Shown here one piece after another: positions 12,037-24,246 of a stretch of 64,000 nucleotides of DNA. Source of the DNA: Ceratobasidium sp. AG-K (taxonomy: Eukaryota > Basidiomycota > Agaricomycetes > Cantharellales > Ceratobasidiaceae); assembly GCA_037039685.1 (NCBI GenBank), contig JAWNGF010000005.1, positions 3,383,456 through 3,447,455 of the forward strand, read 5' to 3'. The first letter of the stretch is position 1. Each line of letters opens with the position of its first letter. The notes below the pieces were generated by a model that did no database searches, was not told where the DNA came from, and saw only the letters and a list, made by a program, of their open reading frames with translations. The position numbers and the translations under genes are program-made.

Positions 12037-12120
12037 TGACGGAGCAGTGCGACTTTTAGTCCCGAGGTCGATTTTCGATTTTTCTTGTGGGCGCTTGGCA
12101 AGTACTTTTGCAAATCGCAG
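12037..12120 (-). repeat. Right terminal inverted repeat of the Tc1/mariner-type element
   Basis: Reverse complement of 6607-6690 with two mismatches, ending CAAATCGCAG immediately before the duplicated TA at 12121-12122. Confidence 0.95.
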
Positions 12121-15100
12121 TAAATTGCGCAACACCGCGCTCCCATCCAGAGAAAAAGATAGGCGGAGGACCGTCCTTCAGCCCACTCTCTTTTTGGAGC
12201 TTGTCAATCGAGTCTGGAAAGAGCTCGGAAACAAGCTTAACGATAGAACTCGCGCAGTCAACAATTCCGCTATGACTCCTATAGTTGACGGCAAGATGAA
12301 AGAGGGTTGGGTGGACCGCTTTACGCTTTTTAGCCCGGACTGCCTTGTTCTGTTCCTGGAGATCATTCGGCGTGTTAGCCAGCGCATACATGAATTCAAC
12401 AACATGTATGAGAACAAACCTCCAAGCGCCACATAAAAGCCTTAAGGTCTTCAAACCGAAAGGAACTTCCTGCTGAAATCGTCTAAACGTCCGTCAGCGT
12501 ATGGTAATTCCAAATTCGACTATGTATGTGCTATATTACCTGCGCAGTATCTCCTGCCATGAATATCCCGTGTGGATTGCTACTGAGACTGTGCAACACT
12601 ACAAAACGCTGAAACGACTGTCCAATATTATGAGTATAAACCTACATTGAATATCAATCAACAAATTGTCTTGCGCCTAATCAAATGTTAGCATAAAGTT
12701 GCCAGACAATCACCCTCTGGACTCACTTCGTCAATATACCTGCATCCCAAATATGCGAACTTAAGTACTTGTAGTAGCTGCTACTGAAAGTTTGTTGTAC
12801 ACACGTACAGGCAATCAAGCTTCTTTCCCGGAACCCTAGATCTCATGGCTTTAACTAGTGCATGTGTGCTAGTGATGCGGAGCTTAGAATGATACTGTTA
12901 ATGAGGTGACAAGAAGCGCTCACCGTTGTGCCACATCGCAGTGCCCGAGCTGACCTCGTCGGGTACAATACGCCTCGTAAAGGTCGTAGACGTGCTCGCG
13001 TTGAGAAGCAAAGGATGACCTCCGATATCTTCGTTCTGTATACTCTTCCCGACTTAGTGCTCCGGATTCAGAATCCAATGCAGCTTCGGACCCCTATAAA
13101 AACCAGAATTAGTATATATTGACGGGAAAAACATTTTTTTAGTACCTCAATCACGCCAAGGAACTCGCTGTAGACCAATGTAGGGTCAAACCCCTTTTTG
13201 AGGCGATGATCAAAGCGTGGCCAATACGCAGCAAGAAACTTTCTGTAACAGACCCAGGGTTAAGGCTTAAGGGTCATTCATAGGGTTATAAGGCACTTAC
13301 TCGAAGGTTATCATCGCCTGTTTGGCCTTCTTGATGCGCTCGTGCTCCAAGAACTCCGTCACGAAATCAGGGTCGAAAAAGGCGACTGGGTCGGGTTCGG
13401 CGACCTGGTCCTCTTTGTACGAACCCGGCATCGCACTTCCACCCCCAGCAGTAACCCCGGTTTTATTATCAATAACTTGTCCAATTTGGAGTCCAAAGTC
13501 TGCTTCAAGGAGGCTACAGAGCTGTACTCTGGTTAATCGCAACAAATCACAAATTGGAAATGGCCATACCTGGTCGAACGAGAGAAACAGTGGGAAATGA
13601 CGATCCTCAAGCATGGAGTATTTGGGTGGTAATCCAAAAGCCTCATCGTCTTCGTCTTCGAGATCAGCTAACACATCCTCTTCAGGCTCGTCAAGATTGA
13701 GTTCGGTAGCCATTCGGGGGACCCCTTCATAATCTTCTGGTAGTGCTCCTGGACACGTTGGGCGAGCATGCGCGACTGGGTAACGAAAACTTGACGTGGT
13801 TTAGTAACATCCACCATGCTCTCAAACAGTATTTCGATTCCTAGCATCTACATGGAGTAATGATATTCAGCCGAAGTCGTTCCAATTTTCTGGTGATTAC
13901 TAGACCTTGAATACAATGCACGTCGTTTTTCCTATTTGCAAATCAGCGAACTGTGTATGCGGTTTGGGAGTAGTAGTACCGGTTCCACTTCGACCCAAAA
14001 CAAAGCAAGACGAGTCATGGTAAATAACCTCTTTCTCCTTGTCACTGGTGAGAGTCAGCTTCGCACTGCCCTCTCGGATCTCGTTCTGAATTAATTACTC
14101 ACGACGGGTGGAAGGGGTGGTCTTCATCATTCAGGATTGCTGTTGATCGGTAACAGTTAATATGCGTTACTACTAGGAAGTAGTGAAACATACGGGTAAT
14201 AAGCGACTGGGACATAGGGACAAATTCTCCTAGGCTGAATCCAGTCACCATCAGCATATGTTGAACGATACGGCAATGCACTCACCCATAGAGTAAATCC
14301 CACTGAATAGAAGACAGTATTAGCTTGCGCTACGACCATATAGATACTTGTGAGCCCCTCACATCCTGGTTATCAACATCGTCTAGCACCTCGCGTTGAG
14401 CTCGAGCGCTGGATGATGATGGCTTGATTGACCCGCCAGAGTCCTGCTGGTGTGGGAACCGGGTAGGGCGAGTAACATTTTGCCCCGGTGCACGGTGGGT
14501 ATCCCGATATAAGCATCTTTAGGTAGCCAGGTTTGCTCACGACCCAAGAGGAGCAGTAACCAGAGCATCTCACCGTTGACGATACTCCTTTCCACGGCGC
14601 TCTAAGCTGTGCGAGATTTGTGACCACATCCGGTTATCCAGTTGAGCGTGTGTGTAGACACCATAAACCTTGATAACTATTCAGATCGATTAGCGATGTG
14701 TAAGGAAACGCAACTTGGGTCATTAAATGTACCTTGTTCATCAAACTGTTGAGGCATCGTTCAATTTCAGTATGAAAGGTAATAGCCCAACTAAAAAGCA
14801 ACACCACCTTGACTTCTTCATCGGTTCTAATGTCGACCTGGTAGACGATCCTCATATCTCGAGAAACTTTCGCCTCGTATATCGGAACTAACAGCAAGAT
14901 ACCCATACGGTCAGCTTGGAGTCGCAAAACAGTTGCCACCATATGCTCATACCTTCCGTACCCAGCCCTACCAACCTCTTTTGATTACTATCTGAGAAGA
15001 ACCCTTCCGAAAGCTCCCTGACATCCAGCCAAGTTTAATTATTATAGCGGCCAAGTTAGTGCCGGCCTCCATGATCGATAAGGTTGAGTGAAACCATCAC

Positions 15101-16311
15101 TCACTCTAGTTTCTTTTGGACCATGTAATATCCGGGATTGTCTCGCTTTCGCATTCGCCGTAGATCGGCCATGGCACGCTTAGTGATGAGAACAGGCCAT
15201 TCTCCCGGCAAAGAGTCTTCGTCAAAATACTTTGCGGAGGCGAGCGGCTGAATCCGAGAGAAGGCACCGGCGTCTGGAGCGGCTGTCAAACCTAAACCAT
15301 TGTCTTCTGCGTCCTCGACTATAGTAGTAGGAACCGATGTGGATATCACGAGCTCAACGGGAATCTTGAGGTAGCGCGCTTTGGTGTGATCTGCGAATCC
15401 CGGTTTCGCAAATGATACAAGAAACATCTGGTTGCCAGTCGATCAAATAAAGCGATCATGAGAAGGCATAATCCCCTTACCTCGAGTGCTTTGTGCAAGC
15501 GCAACAGTAGACTTGACTGAACATTCATTGCCTCCTTATGAGTGGCAGGAAAATCAACTTCAGCTGCTTTGAATACCCTCGGATCGACGGCTCCGTTACT
15601 CCAATGCGCCTGATTGGCGATGCTAACCGACGTCTTGCGCCTTTTTTGAATTTTGGATCTGAACTTGACCGATAAATCTGCCTGCTCATCCTTTTCCCCA
15701 AGATCGCCCAGATCACCAAATCCAAGGTGACCCAATGCCTCAAGCGCGGTGGTGAGGTATGGTAGCCGTCGACCCTCCTCATCGACCTTACGGGAAACTA
15801 TCTTGAGAGGTAAGCGATCGAAATATGTTCGGAACCGCTCGATTAGGGTGCTAATAATGCTCTCCTTCCACGCCTCGCAAGTCGTTGGGAAAAGTACCCC
15901 ACACAAGGCTTCGGAGACAGTCTCCCGGATTTCTTCATCAGCTGTGGACAAACGCATTAGGGAATGTTCCCCAGATTCATCGTTGTACGTACCCGCAAGA
16001 AGAAACTCGAGTAAGTCTACCTCAATCTCAGCCAGATCTTGGATAGTGTCGGCCATATCAAGCGTCGCAGCCGCCCGCCGCAATTTCGTTTGAGCAAAAT
16101 TAATCCATTCCTCGGGGGTACTGGGGAGTAATTCATCTGCCAAATCTAGTCTCGGGGTCTTCCGAGTCGTGGGAGACGTGGGAGAGCGGAGCAGCCCCTC
16201 TCGATGGTCGTCGAGTTTCGTGCTTTGGCGCGGAGAAAGCTGGATACTTCTCCGGGTTGTTGGGGATTGTGGTTGGGACACGTCTGATCGGGCCCGAGTC
16301 GAGCGCGTCAT
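12121..16311 (-). CDS. TRANK1-like UvrD-family helicase, 5' (N-terminal) half, cut off by a transposon
   Basis: Start chosen at ATG 16311-16309 (MTRSTRARSD); an in-frame ATG at 16377 is possible but lacks coding character. A long N-terminal exon (about 16311-15480) is charged and helical. The Walker A motif GRSGTGKTTCIVFK is split by a 48-nt intron (13971-13924). The helicase motif GDTAQ lies near 12550 and is followed, after an intron, by a segment reading TISAGSSFRFEDLKAF; the NYRSHSGIV motif is near 12330. The UvrD ATPase order is therefore complete up to 12121, where the reading frame meets the transposon end beside the duplicated TA. The gene is divergent from the F-box pseudogene, with starts 222 bp apart. 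Several small exons between 15100 and 12700 could not be bounded exactly. Confidence 0.75.
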
Positions 16312-16533
16312 TACTATAGTAGACTTATGATTTCTTGAAGCGACAAGGTGGAAACTCGTTGTCGTGGAGGTACGCAAGAGTGTTTGCTTGATCTGGAGTG
16401 GCTACGAATTGCCACTGACATATAAGGGCCAGATATGTCATGATGACTAATCAACCAAATAGGATGGGATGATCGTGATGCAGTTACTACTTTGTGGCTG
16501 TTTTCTCTATCTACATAGAGTTCTACTGAAACC

Positions 16534-18256
16534 ATGCTTGAACTCATCGCAGAACTTGGTACCGCAAGCGCGCTGCTGAGCACCGCAATCGAACGATATC
16601 TCAATGCTTGTACCGCTATCCAAACCTATTACATGCAGACTACCACGCTCGCCGACGTTCCTTCTACGCTCACTAACAACGTTGCAACCGAGTCAGCTTC
16701 TCTTCCATGGTACACGACCAAGCTGAAAGAATCGTTTTCCGTTATAAACCAAGCCCGAAACATCTCCACTAAGATTACCCCCATCATCCACGCACTCCCC
16801 TCGGAGGTCCTAGCACGTATATTCTTACTCTTGTCGGCTCTTCGTGTGGCATAGATGCCGATGACAGCAAGTCGAGATCTATGCCAAAGCATCCCGACTT
16901 TTTATCTCACGTATGCTCTCGCTGGCGCCAGACATCTATAGAATTGCCGGCGCTCTGGACGCACATCGATCTCGCCTATTTTTACTTATCGGGTGAAAGG
17001 TTTGTTGATCGTGCGGAGTTTTTCGCAACTCGATCAAACCACTGCCTCTAGATCGTTATATTCGAATACCCGAATCCTGGGACACCGTTAATCATAAAGT
17101 TCATGCTCTATACCAGTTCCTAGATTCTTTTGCGAGGCGCACCAAGACCCTGGAGTTGGCGACTCCAACTACGGTCACATATTTCCAAGCCGACTTTCTC
17201 AGCGCTTTCTGCAATTTCATAAAACCAAGAGTACTTCTCGAGTTCGGCATTACTGATTATGCTCCCTATGTGCCAAAACATATCCACGCTGCCGACTGGG
17301 AGGAAGAACCGCAGGATTTCAGGCCCGAGCCCGAGACGTACGAACTACGTATTTTCATGCGCCAGCAACAATTCGGAGATCTCTTATTACCCGTTCAGGT
17401 TCTGCGGCTCTGTGTATTATACCCACACTGGACGAGCCAGGCATATCGTGGCCTAGTAGAATTCCGCCTCGACCACCCTGCTGGACCATGAGGACATCAT
17501 ATTTCTGCCTGGGAGCTCTACGACATCCTTGTATCGAGCCCTATACTAGCCGTACTCCGCTTCGGGCTTGAAATCAATGGTGACGTCGGCGGTCCAAATT
17601 TGGTGCCAGTAAATCTACAGGAGCTGCAAATACTAAATTTGGGCTCCGTATTTGAAAGGGCCCATTTGGAAACCTTTCTTTCGTCGCTCACTCCTTGCTT
17701 GAGGCCTATACATTTGACCATGTGGCTCGAGAATCGTGGTGTGGCGTCGCTATCATGCCGAGGCTCTAACATTGCCAAATTCCTTGAATGCTCAAATGTA
17801 GAGAGACTGTGCCTGGGTGGATATGACTGCGAGCGAGTTCCTGCAATTGCATATCTACCTGATTTGTTGCCTTCGCTCCGCATTTTGCTCCTACACAGAG
17901 CCAGGGATCATTCGTTGCCTCAGACTTTCGAGAAACTCATGGAAAAGAGCTATCCGACTGCATCCTTCACCCAAGAAACTATTTACTTGCAAGGCGGGGT
18001 ATTCGAATTGGATTATCTCTGCTACTTGATCAAGAGATGTTCGGTTCAAGCGATAGTTTTGAGAGGATCCATTGTATTTTGTAATGCCAAGCAGTGCACT
18101 CGCGACGAACTCACCGAGAAGTTGTCCTATCGTGAAACAACCTGGCTTCGATTCGTACCTCGAGAATCGGACCTCAGATTGGATTGGGTGGCTGAACGGG
18201 TCGAGGTTGTAAATCTGAGGCAATTACTGGTTTGTGTTTGTGTCCCGAATACGTAG
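16534..18256 (+). pseudogene. F-box/LRR-type protein, pseudogene with two frameshifts and a nonsense codon
   Basis: The N-terminal helix (MLELIAELGTAS) and F-box core (IHALPSEVLARIFLLL, near 16785) match the F-box proteins expanded in Agaricomycetes, which act as substrate adaptors of SCF ubiquitin ligases. The frame breaks near 16838; the family motif LSHVCSRWRQTSIELP ALWTHIDL continues in another frame (16895-16975). It shifts again near 17035, before PLDRYIRIPESWDT, and then meets an in-frame TGA at 17489-17491. The same frame reopens at once and runs to 18256 through leucine-rich sequence. TGA for CGA fits CpG decay. Splicing out either frameshift would remove conserved F-box residues, so the breaks are probably real. 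Confidence 0.75.
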
Positions 18257-18513
18257 AAACAACCCGATTATGTAGTTGGAACTGCCTAGTCTCACTTTGA
18301 GTTCGAGTTAAAGTAAATTTAGTTCACCGTACCATGGTAGCCCTGTATTTGTTTATCTGTTGTGTAATCATGCTTTGAGCCGATATCGACAAAGGCTCGA
18401 GAGTGCGGGAACCTGTTTCATGAAAGAAATGCCAAACCGTCAGCTTCGTCCTAGGTGTCCCATCACCATAGGTCTACCCGGTTACAACGTTAGGGATACC
18501 ATTCCGAATAACT

Positions 18514-18771
18514 TGTTGTAACTTGGTAATCATACACGTACTTACATGCGTGTCGTCTACGTGTTTCCGAGTTCGTATCTCTTTTGTGTGTTGTACATTC
18601 GTGTCAACACGTATTTCTGTCGTATATACATAGTATCTTTAGCGTGTATAAATAGAGGCTGTATAAACGTTGTATGTACATCGATTCAGTCGTATACATT
18701 CGCTCTTCCACTGCTCCCATTCGCTAAGACCTAGCTTTGAGTGTCGAGACGTTCTCGAGTGATCCTCAACA
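18514..18771 (+). repeat. 5' LTR of the copia element
   Basis: 258 bp with TATAAATA at 18647-18654. It keeps CpG at all 11 positions where the other LTR has TpG or CpA. Confidence 0.97.
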
Positions 18772-18784
18772 GGTTATGAGCCCT
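18772..18784 (+). other. Primer binding site, half-tRNA type
   Basis: GGTTATGAGCCCT follows the LTR with no gap. Its complement AGGGCTCATAACC is the anticodon arm of initiator tRNA-Met (CAU anticodon), not a tRNA 3' end. Priming from an internally cleaved initiator tRNA is known for Drosophila copia and yeast Ty5. Confidence 0.75.
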
Positions 18785-18824
18785 GAGCACTGTTAATTTC
18801 GACCCCATTTAAAATTCGCCCACT

Positions 18825-21800
18825 GTGTCTACATATTCATCAGACAATCCCCCGCTCTCAACACCTGAGGGATCGCCACAACGCAGGCCCGTACAAGCCT
18901 CACCTGAGCATACATCTTCCGACGAAGTCTCACTTGACTTACAACCCGAATTTGCTGATCCCGAACCGACCGGATTTATAAATACCGACCAATACGCTGA
19001 AGCCGAATTCGAACTACCTGGATCCCCGGCATCCAATCCGACTTATCAACCACGTTACATTGACGAGCTACACAATCAGCTCATAAACTCGGCCCCGTTT
19101 AGCACCGAATACCATCGATTATTATCATTTCTTGCCGATTACGAAGCGCTTCTAGCGTTACATACACCCGACGAAGCCGCTGAACTTACACGCGAGCTTA
19201 TCCGAGCAGCCGAACCCTATCTTTTCGAATTAGAACACGTCGGCTATCCATCACCACCAGTTACACCGCGAATCCGATTTGTCACATTCCATCCAGCACC
19301 TCCACATCCAAAGATGGCACAAGTCAATATATCCGACAATAATTTCAAGATTCCACTACTTACTGGACGGGACAATTACCCAGCATGGAATGTGCAAATG
19401 CAAGACATGCTTATTGAAACCGACCTTTGGGAATACGTAAATGGAAATAACTCCACCAGACTCGTCGTTCGAGCAGCAGTACCTGAACAACAAGATACAA
19501 ACGGCAATGTAATAGCTGCAGCCATAACCGAAATTACACAACAAACAGTCAATGACTGGGAAAAGAACAATCGGAAGGCACTCGGAGTTATCAGACGACG
19601 CATAGAGTCAGTGCCAATGGTCCACGTAGCAAGACTCGACACCGCATCAGCAGTCTGGGCCCGATTAAGACAAGTTTACCAAAACATTGGTACTGCGGCC
19701 ATGACCCTCCTCCGAAACCAGTTCACTGGACTACGCATGTCTGAAGGCGATGACCTTGAAGAACACATCAAGAAACTAAGGTCCACCTTTGATCAACTTA
19801 ATACCGCCTTACTTGCTGAAAACTCAAACCCAATTATTGAACTGGAGTTCATCCAACAACTCCTTGCATCCTTACCCGAATCCTGGCAATACTTAGTTGC
19901 CGTCATTGATCAAACACCCTCATCAACCGATCCTGAAGGCATCCAGATCTCAGCTGATGTCACGTCGCGCCTACTTGCTGAATTCCACCGTCGCAAAGCC
20001 CAAAATACTGAAAAAGCCTACTATATGCGACAAAACAACAATAATAATCGCGGAAATCGACAACCTCGAGCCACTGATAGACTTACTATCACTTGCAATA
20101 ATTGTGGCATTATTGGGCATATTAAACGCGATTGTCGCAAACCCGGCGGAGGAAATTACAAGCGCAGCAATAATAACAATAATCGAGGACAAGGCAACTA
20201 TCGAGGCAACAATAGCAATAGAGGACGAAATAACAACAACCAAGGAAGACGATCCAACAACAATGGTCGAGGACGAAATAACAACAATGAGCGACAAAGC
20301 AACAACAATGAAAATCAAGGCAAACAAGCAAATTTTGCAAGTTCTGACAATACAGAAGTCGCTTTTGTCTTCACAACATCTCAACTTGCCAACCAATTTG
20401 AACGACAAGCTCAACCTCTCATTGCAAAGCAAGAAACTCACATTGAGGACCTTCCCGAGTCCATTAAACAGGAAATAATAGCAAAGTTCAACCCAACAAA
20501 TCTCTTTGGTCAAACCAAAACGCAATATAGCTTTGCTACTAATGATACTTGGATTATAGATTCTGGCGCTTCCTGTCACGTCACTAATAGGCAAGAACAT
20601 CTAACCAATTTCACTCCCATCAAATCAACAGTCATGGGAATTGGAGGACAAGCTGAAATTACAGGCCTTGGCACACTCACTCTCAACGTTGGAATCACAC
20701 TGCCCAAAATTAACAATAAAGGACCACAATCCAAGGACGCATATAATGACCAAATTGAACTCAATAACGTTGCACTGGTCGAAAAATCACCAGTAAACCT
20801 CATTTCCCTTTCTGCATGGACCAACACCTTTCCATGGATGAAGAAAGTCATTCAAGAAGACTGGATGTATTTTTATGAGGAAGATCACATTGTAGCTGCA
20901 GCACAGAAATTAGGCAATCGCCAAACCAGTAACTCTTGGCACTTAATTGCCACTGTCAACAAATTCCAGAATGCATATACAGCGCAATCACTCCAAGATT
21001 GGCACATTATACTTGGTCACACAGACCCACGCAACGTCATTTGCCTATTGGAAATATCTAAAACTTTATCCCTGACACAACGCAAAACCAAAGACCCACA
21101 TTTTGACTGTATTGGTTGTGTCAAAGGAAAATCAACCGTCCGACAATTCGGAAATATGCCATCCAACAAATCTTTCAATATTGGCAATTTATTTTACTCT
21201 GACGTATGGGGACCTGCGCACACACCATCCATTCAAGGCTACTTATATTACATCACTTTTACCAACGCAGCATCCCACTTCACCTTCCTTTTCTTCATGA
21301 AACACAAAAATGAAGCTGTCAACAAGTTCATTAAACTAGGAAACATCATGCGCACCCAAAAAGGAGTTGAAATCAAATGCATACACTTTGATAACGGAAA
21401 GGAACTAGTCAACAAATGTCTTGAAGATCACTGCAAAAAGACCAGCACCAAGATAACTACCACAGCACCTTACTCATCTCAACAAAACGGTGTTGCTGAG
21501 CACAAAAATCAATCACTTACTGAGCATGGAAGATACATGCTCCATGGTCATTCCAATATGCGCAATAAAGCTTATCTTTGGTCAGAAGCTATTGCATACG
21601 CATGCCTAATCAACAACAGTATGCCTGCCAAAATAAATGGAGAATGGAAAATACCTCAAGTCCAAATGTTTGGCAACCCCCTTGATATGAAGTATTTTCA
21701 ACTTTTTGGCACCACCTGCCATGTACTACTTCAAAAGAAAGGACAGGACAAAATGGCAGCCAAAACTCAAACCACAATATTTACAGGATTAGGACGTAAT

Positions 21801-24239
21801 TCCGGAGGCGTATGGAAATACCTGGCACTACCCCACTGTGCAATTCAAGAGTCAAGAAATGTTTATTTCTCATGGCATTTACCAGATCCCGCCTCATTGC
21901 TTGACGCCCCACCACTTGGATTATCAGAGATACATGAAGATTTTGATGATACAGACTGGACTGAGATGGAAATGCCAAGTGAGGGGGAGCGGGAGAATGA
22001 GTCCAAACCTCAGAATGCCAGCAAAGTCAAATCAAACTCAGTTGAACCAGCAACTCCCACGGCAACTCCCAAATCTTGCGCCAACTCACAGTCCACTCAG
22101 CCAATTCCCACACAGCCAGTTGCTTCTTGCACTTGCTCAAAGGCCATAAAACGCGATACCAAGAGACAGGGGGAGTCAGCACACTCAGTTTTCACATCTG
22201 GCAACAATTCCTGTTGCTCTATGCCTGCCATTTGCAAAGTTCACACTTGCACCCTTGCAAATGTTGCTATTCCATCAATTACTCGTCTTAATGCTCCTGT
22301 CCATCATCATCCAACCAGTAACGGCTCCTCTGCGTCACCACAACAAATTAATTGGGCACAAGCTATGGACTACATTGTTGACCACAACAAACTTGTACTC
22401 CAAGACCCCAAGGAGGCCTATCCTTACAAACAGAGCTACATAGGCCTTAGCTCCAACAATGGGCACTTCCCAGAAGACATCTATGAGGATCTCAAATGCA
22501 TGAACAAGAACTGCCATCAAGAACTCAAGTATTTCAATCAATGGTCAGACTACAACTTCACAGTACTTGATAAACCAACTATTGGACACAATGGCTATAT
22601 GCACAACAAATTGTCCCCCAAATGGTCCAAAGCAATTGCTGATCTGCACCATGGCGAGGCCTGGCTCAAAGCAGGAATGGAAGAATTCCGCCAGCTTCAA
22701 GAACAAGAGGTTTTCAACGATTTCCCATGCAATATGGTACCTCTAGGCAATCAAGTTTTGGGCTCAATGTTTGTCACACGCCTTAAACTCAATCAAAACA
22801 ATAGCATCGTCTGTCACAAGGCCCGTCTCGTTGTTTTGGGGAACCAGCAAATCCCTGGCAAGTCTTATAACAAAATATCATCAAATACACCTGCTCTTGA
22901 CACCATTTGCATTGTTTTATCCGTCATAACTCACACCAACCTCAATTGCCATATGATCAATGTTCATGGGGCTTACACACATGCTCCAATCGATTGTACA
23001 CTCTATGTCAAATACCCTGAAGGCTTTGGTAAAGGCGGCCCAACTATAATGAAGCTCAAGAAAGCCTTATATGGCGCTCATCAGTCCGGATTTCTTTGGG
23101 AAAAGTTCCGCAACGAGAAACTCGTTTCCCTGGGCTACAAATGCAATCCAGCCAACCACTCAGTGTTCCAACGCAAATCTAATGGCGTACTATCGATCCT
23201 TGTATGCTATGTCGACGATTTCCTTGTCTGCACCACCCCTGGCCACATTGATTCAATCAAAGACAAAATCAAAGCACAATTTGATTGCAGAGACTTAGGC
23301 AAGACAAAATCATTTCTAGGCATGAATATCACTTGAGATTGCCCCAACTTGTCCCTCTCCATTGATATGTTGACCTATACTAAAAATATCATTGACTTGG
23401 CCGATCTCACAAGTGCCAAATTTGCTCATTCCCCCATGTTGCATACAAACCCGATTCTCAAACCTGCAACCAATATATGGTGGAACTACCCATATGCCAC
23501 CAACATTGGACGACTCCTTTGGCTTGCTCATTGCTGTCAGCCCGACATCATGTTTGTTGTTTGTCTCTTAGCCTGTTTCACATCCTGTTACAACAAATCC
23601 CATGTCAACATTATGAAGAGATGTTTTTGATACATCTCTGGCACATCCCACATTGGAATTCAATAGGATGGCACTGGTCCTTTTTATGAGGTTATATACA
23701 CAGATGCAGACCATGGCATGCAACACAGCTGTAAATCAATCTCCAGCAGAATCCCTATGCTTGGAGGCGGCCCAATAATGTGGTGGTCATCTAAACAGGC
23801 CACTACCTTGCTTTCCACAATGGAATCCGAATTCCAATTGCTTGCCAAATCCGTTCAAGAGTTCCTTTGGCTCTGGTACTTTCTTTTTGGCCTCAAAATC
23901 GATATCTCAAAGCTGTCTACCATCCTAATCGATAATCAGGCAACCATTGACTATGTTTGCACTCCCAACAATTGTACCCAAGCCAAACATATTGATATTT
24001 GTTACAATTTTGTCCAAGATTACCACAAGCAAGAAGACTTCAAATTATCCTATGTCCCAACTCACAACAATCTCGCCGATGTGCTTACAAAGCCACTTGC
24101 TTATGCTCAACATTGGTACCTTGCTAATTTGTATCTTGGAATCTGTGCAGAAGACGCCCACAAGGCTTTAGGCAAACATTTTCCCCACTCTCTTTATATG
24201 TTTGCTTTAACTTTGGCTTTTGCACACATGGCTCATTGA
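18825..24239 (+). pseudogene. copia Gag-Pol polyprotein, one frame with three stops
   Basis: One continuous frame of about 1,805 codons with no frameshift. The expected start is a GTG at 18825, preceded by an in-frame TAA; the first ATG in frame is at 19314. Gag has an Asn/Gly/Arg-rich tail and a CCHC knuckle CNNCGIIGHIKRDC (20095-20137). Protease: WIIDSGASCHVTN (20551). Integrase: HHCC zinc region (HIILGH ... CIGC), then YSDVWGP, HFDNGKE and QNGVAEHKN. Reverse transcriptase: MINVHGAY, where the catalytic Asp is Asn (AAT at 22959-22961), and CYVDDFLV (23206). RNase H: YTDADH, STMESEF, DNQATIDYV and LADVLTKPL. Stops are TGA 23334-23336, TGA 23628-23630 and TAG 23664-23666. The 5' third is CpG-rich, the 3' two thirds CpG-poor. 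Confidence 0.95.
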
Positions 24240-24246
24240 GGGGGAG
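24238..24246 (+). other. Polypurine tract of the copia element
   Basis: GAGGGGGAG directly abuts the 3' LTR and overlaps the final TGA of pol; it is the usual plus-strand primer. Confidence 0.85.

Larger units (their letters stand above)
6607..12120 (+). mobile_element. Tc1/mariner-type DNA transposon, 5,514 bp, with a second gene
   Basis: The ends are inverted repeats: 84 bp (6607-6690 and 12037-12120) match at 82 positions, and weaker similarity continues inward to about 6741 and 11986. The element is flanked by TA at 6605-6606 and at 12121-12122, the target duplication of the Tc1/mariner superfamily. Inside are an intact DD34E transposase (6936-8152, +) and a convergent gene of unknown function (8207-10616, -), with 54 bp between their stop codons. 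A further ~1 kb repeat element is nested at 10761-11781. At 5.5 kb it is much larger than a typical 1.3-2.4 kb Tc1/mariner element. It interrupts a TRANK1-like exon; excision leaving one TA restores the frame. Confidence 0.92.

Noticed and set aside
13924..13971. A TTTPKPHTQFADLQIG insert within the Walker A motif of the TRANK1-like helicase.
   Set aside because: It is a 48-nt intron; removing it gives the normal GRSGTGKTT.
19897..20600. Long open frames on both strands with Ile/Val-rich or Ile/Ala-rich peptides.
   Set aside because: Shadows of the Asn/Gly-rich gag tail of the copia element.
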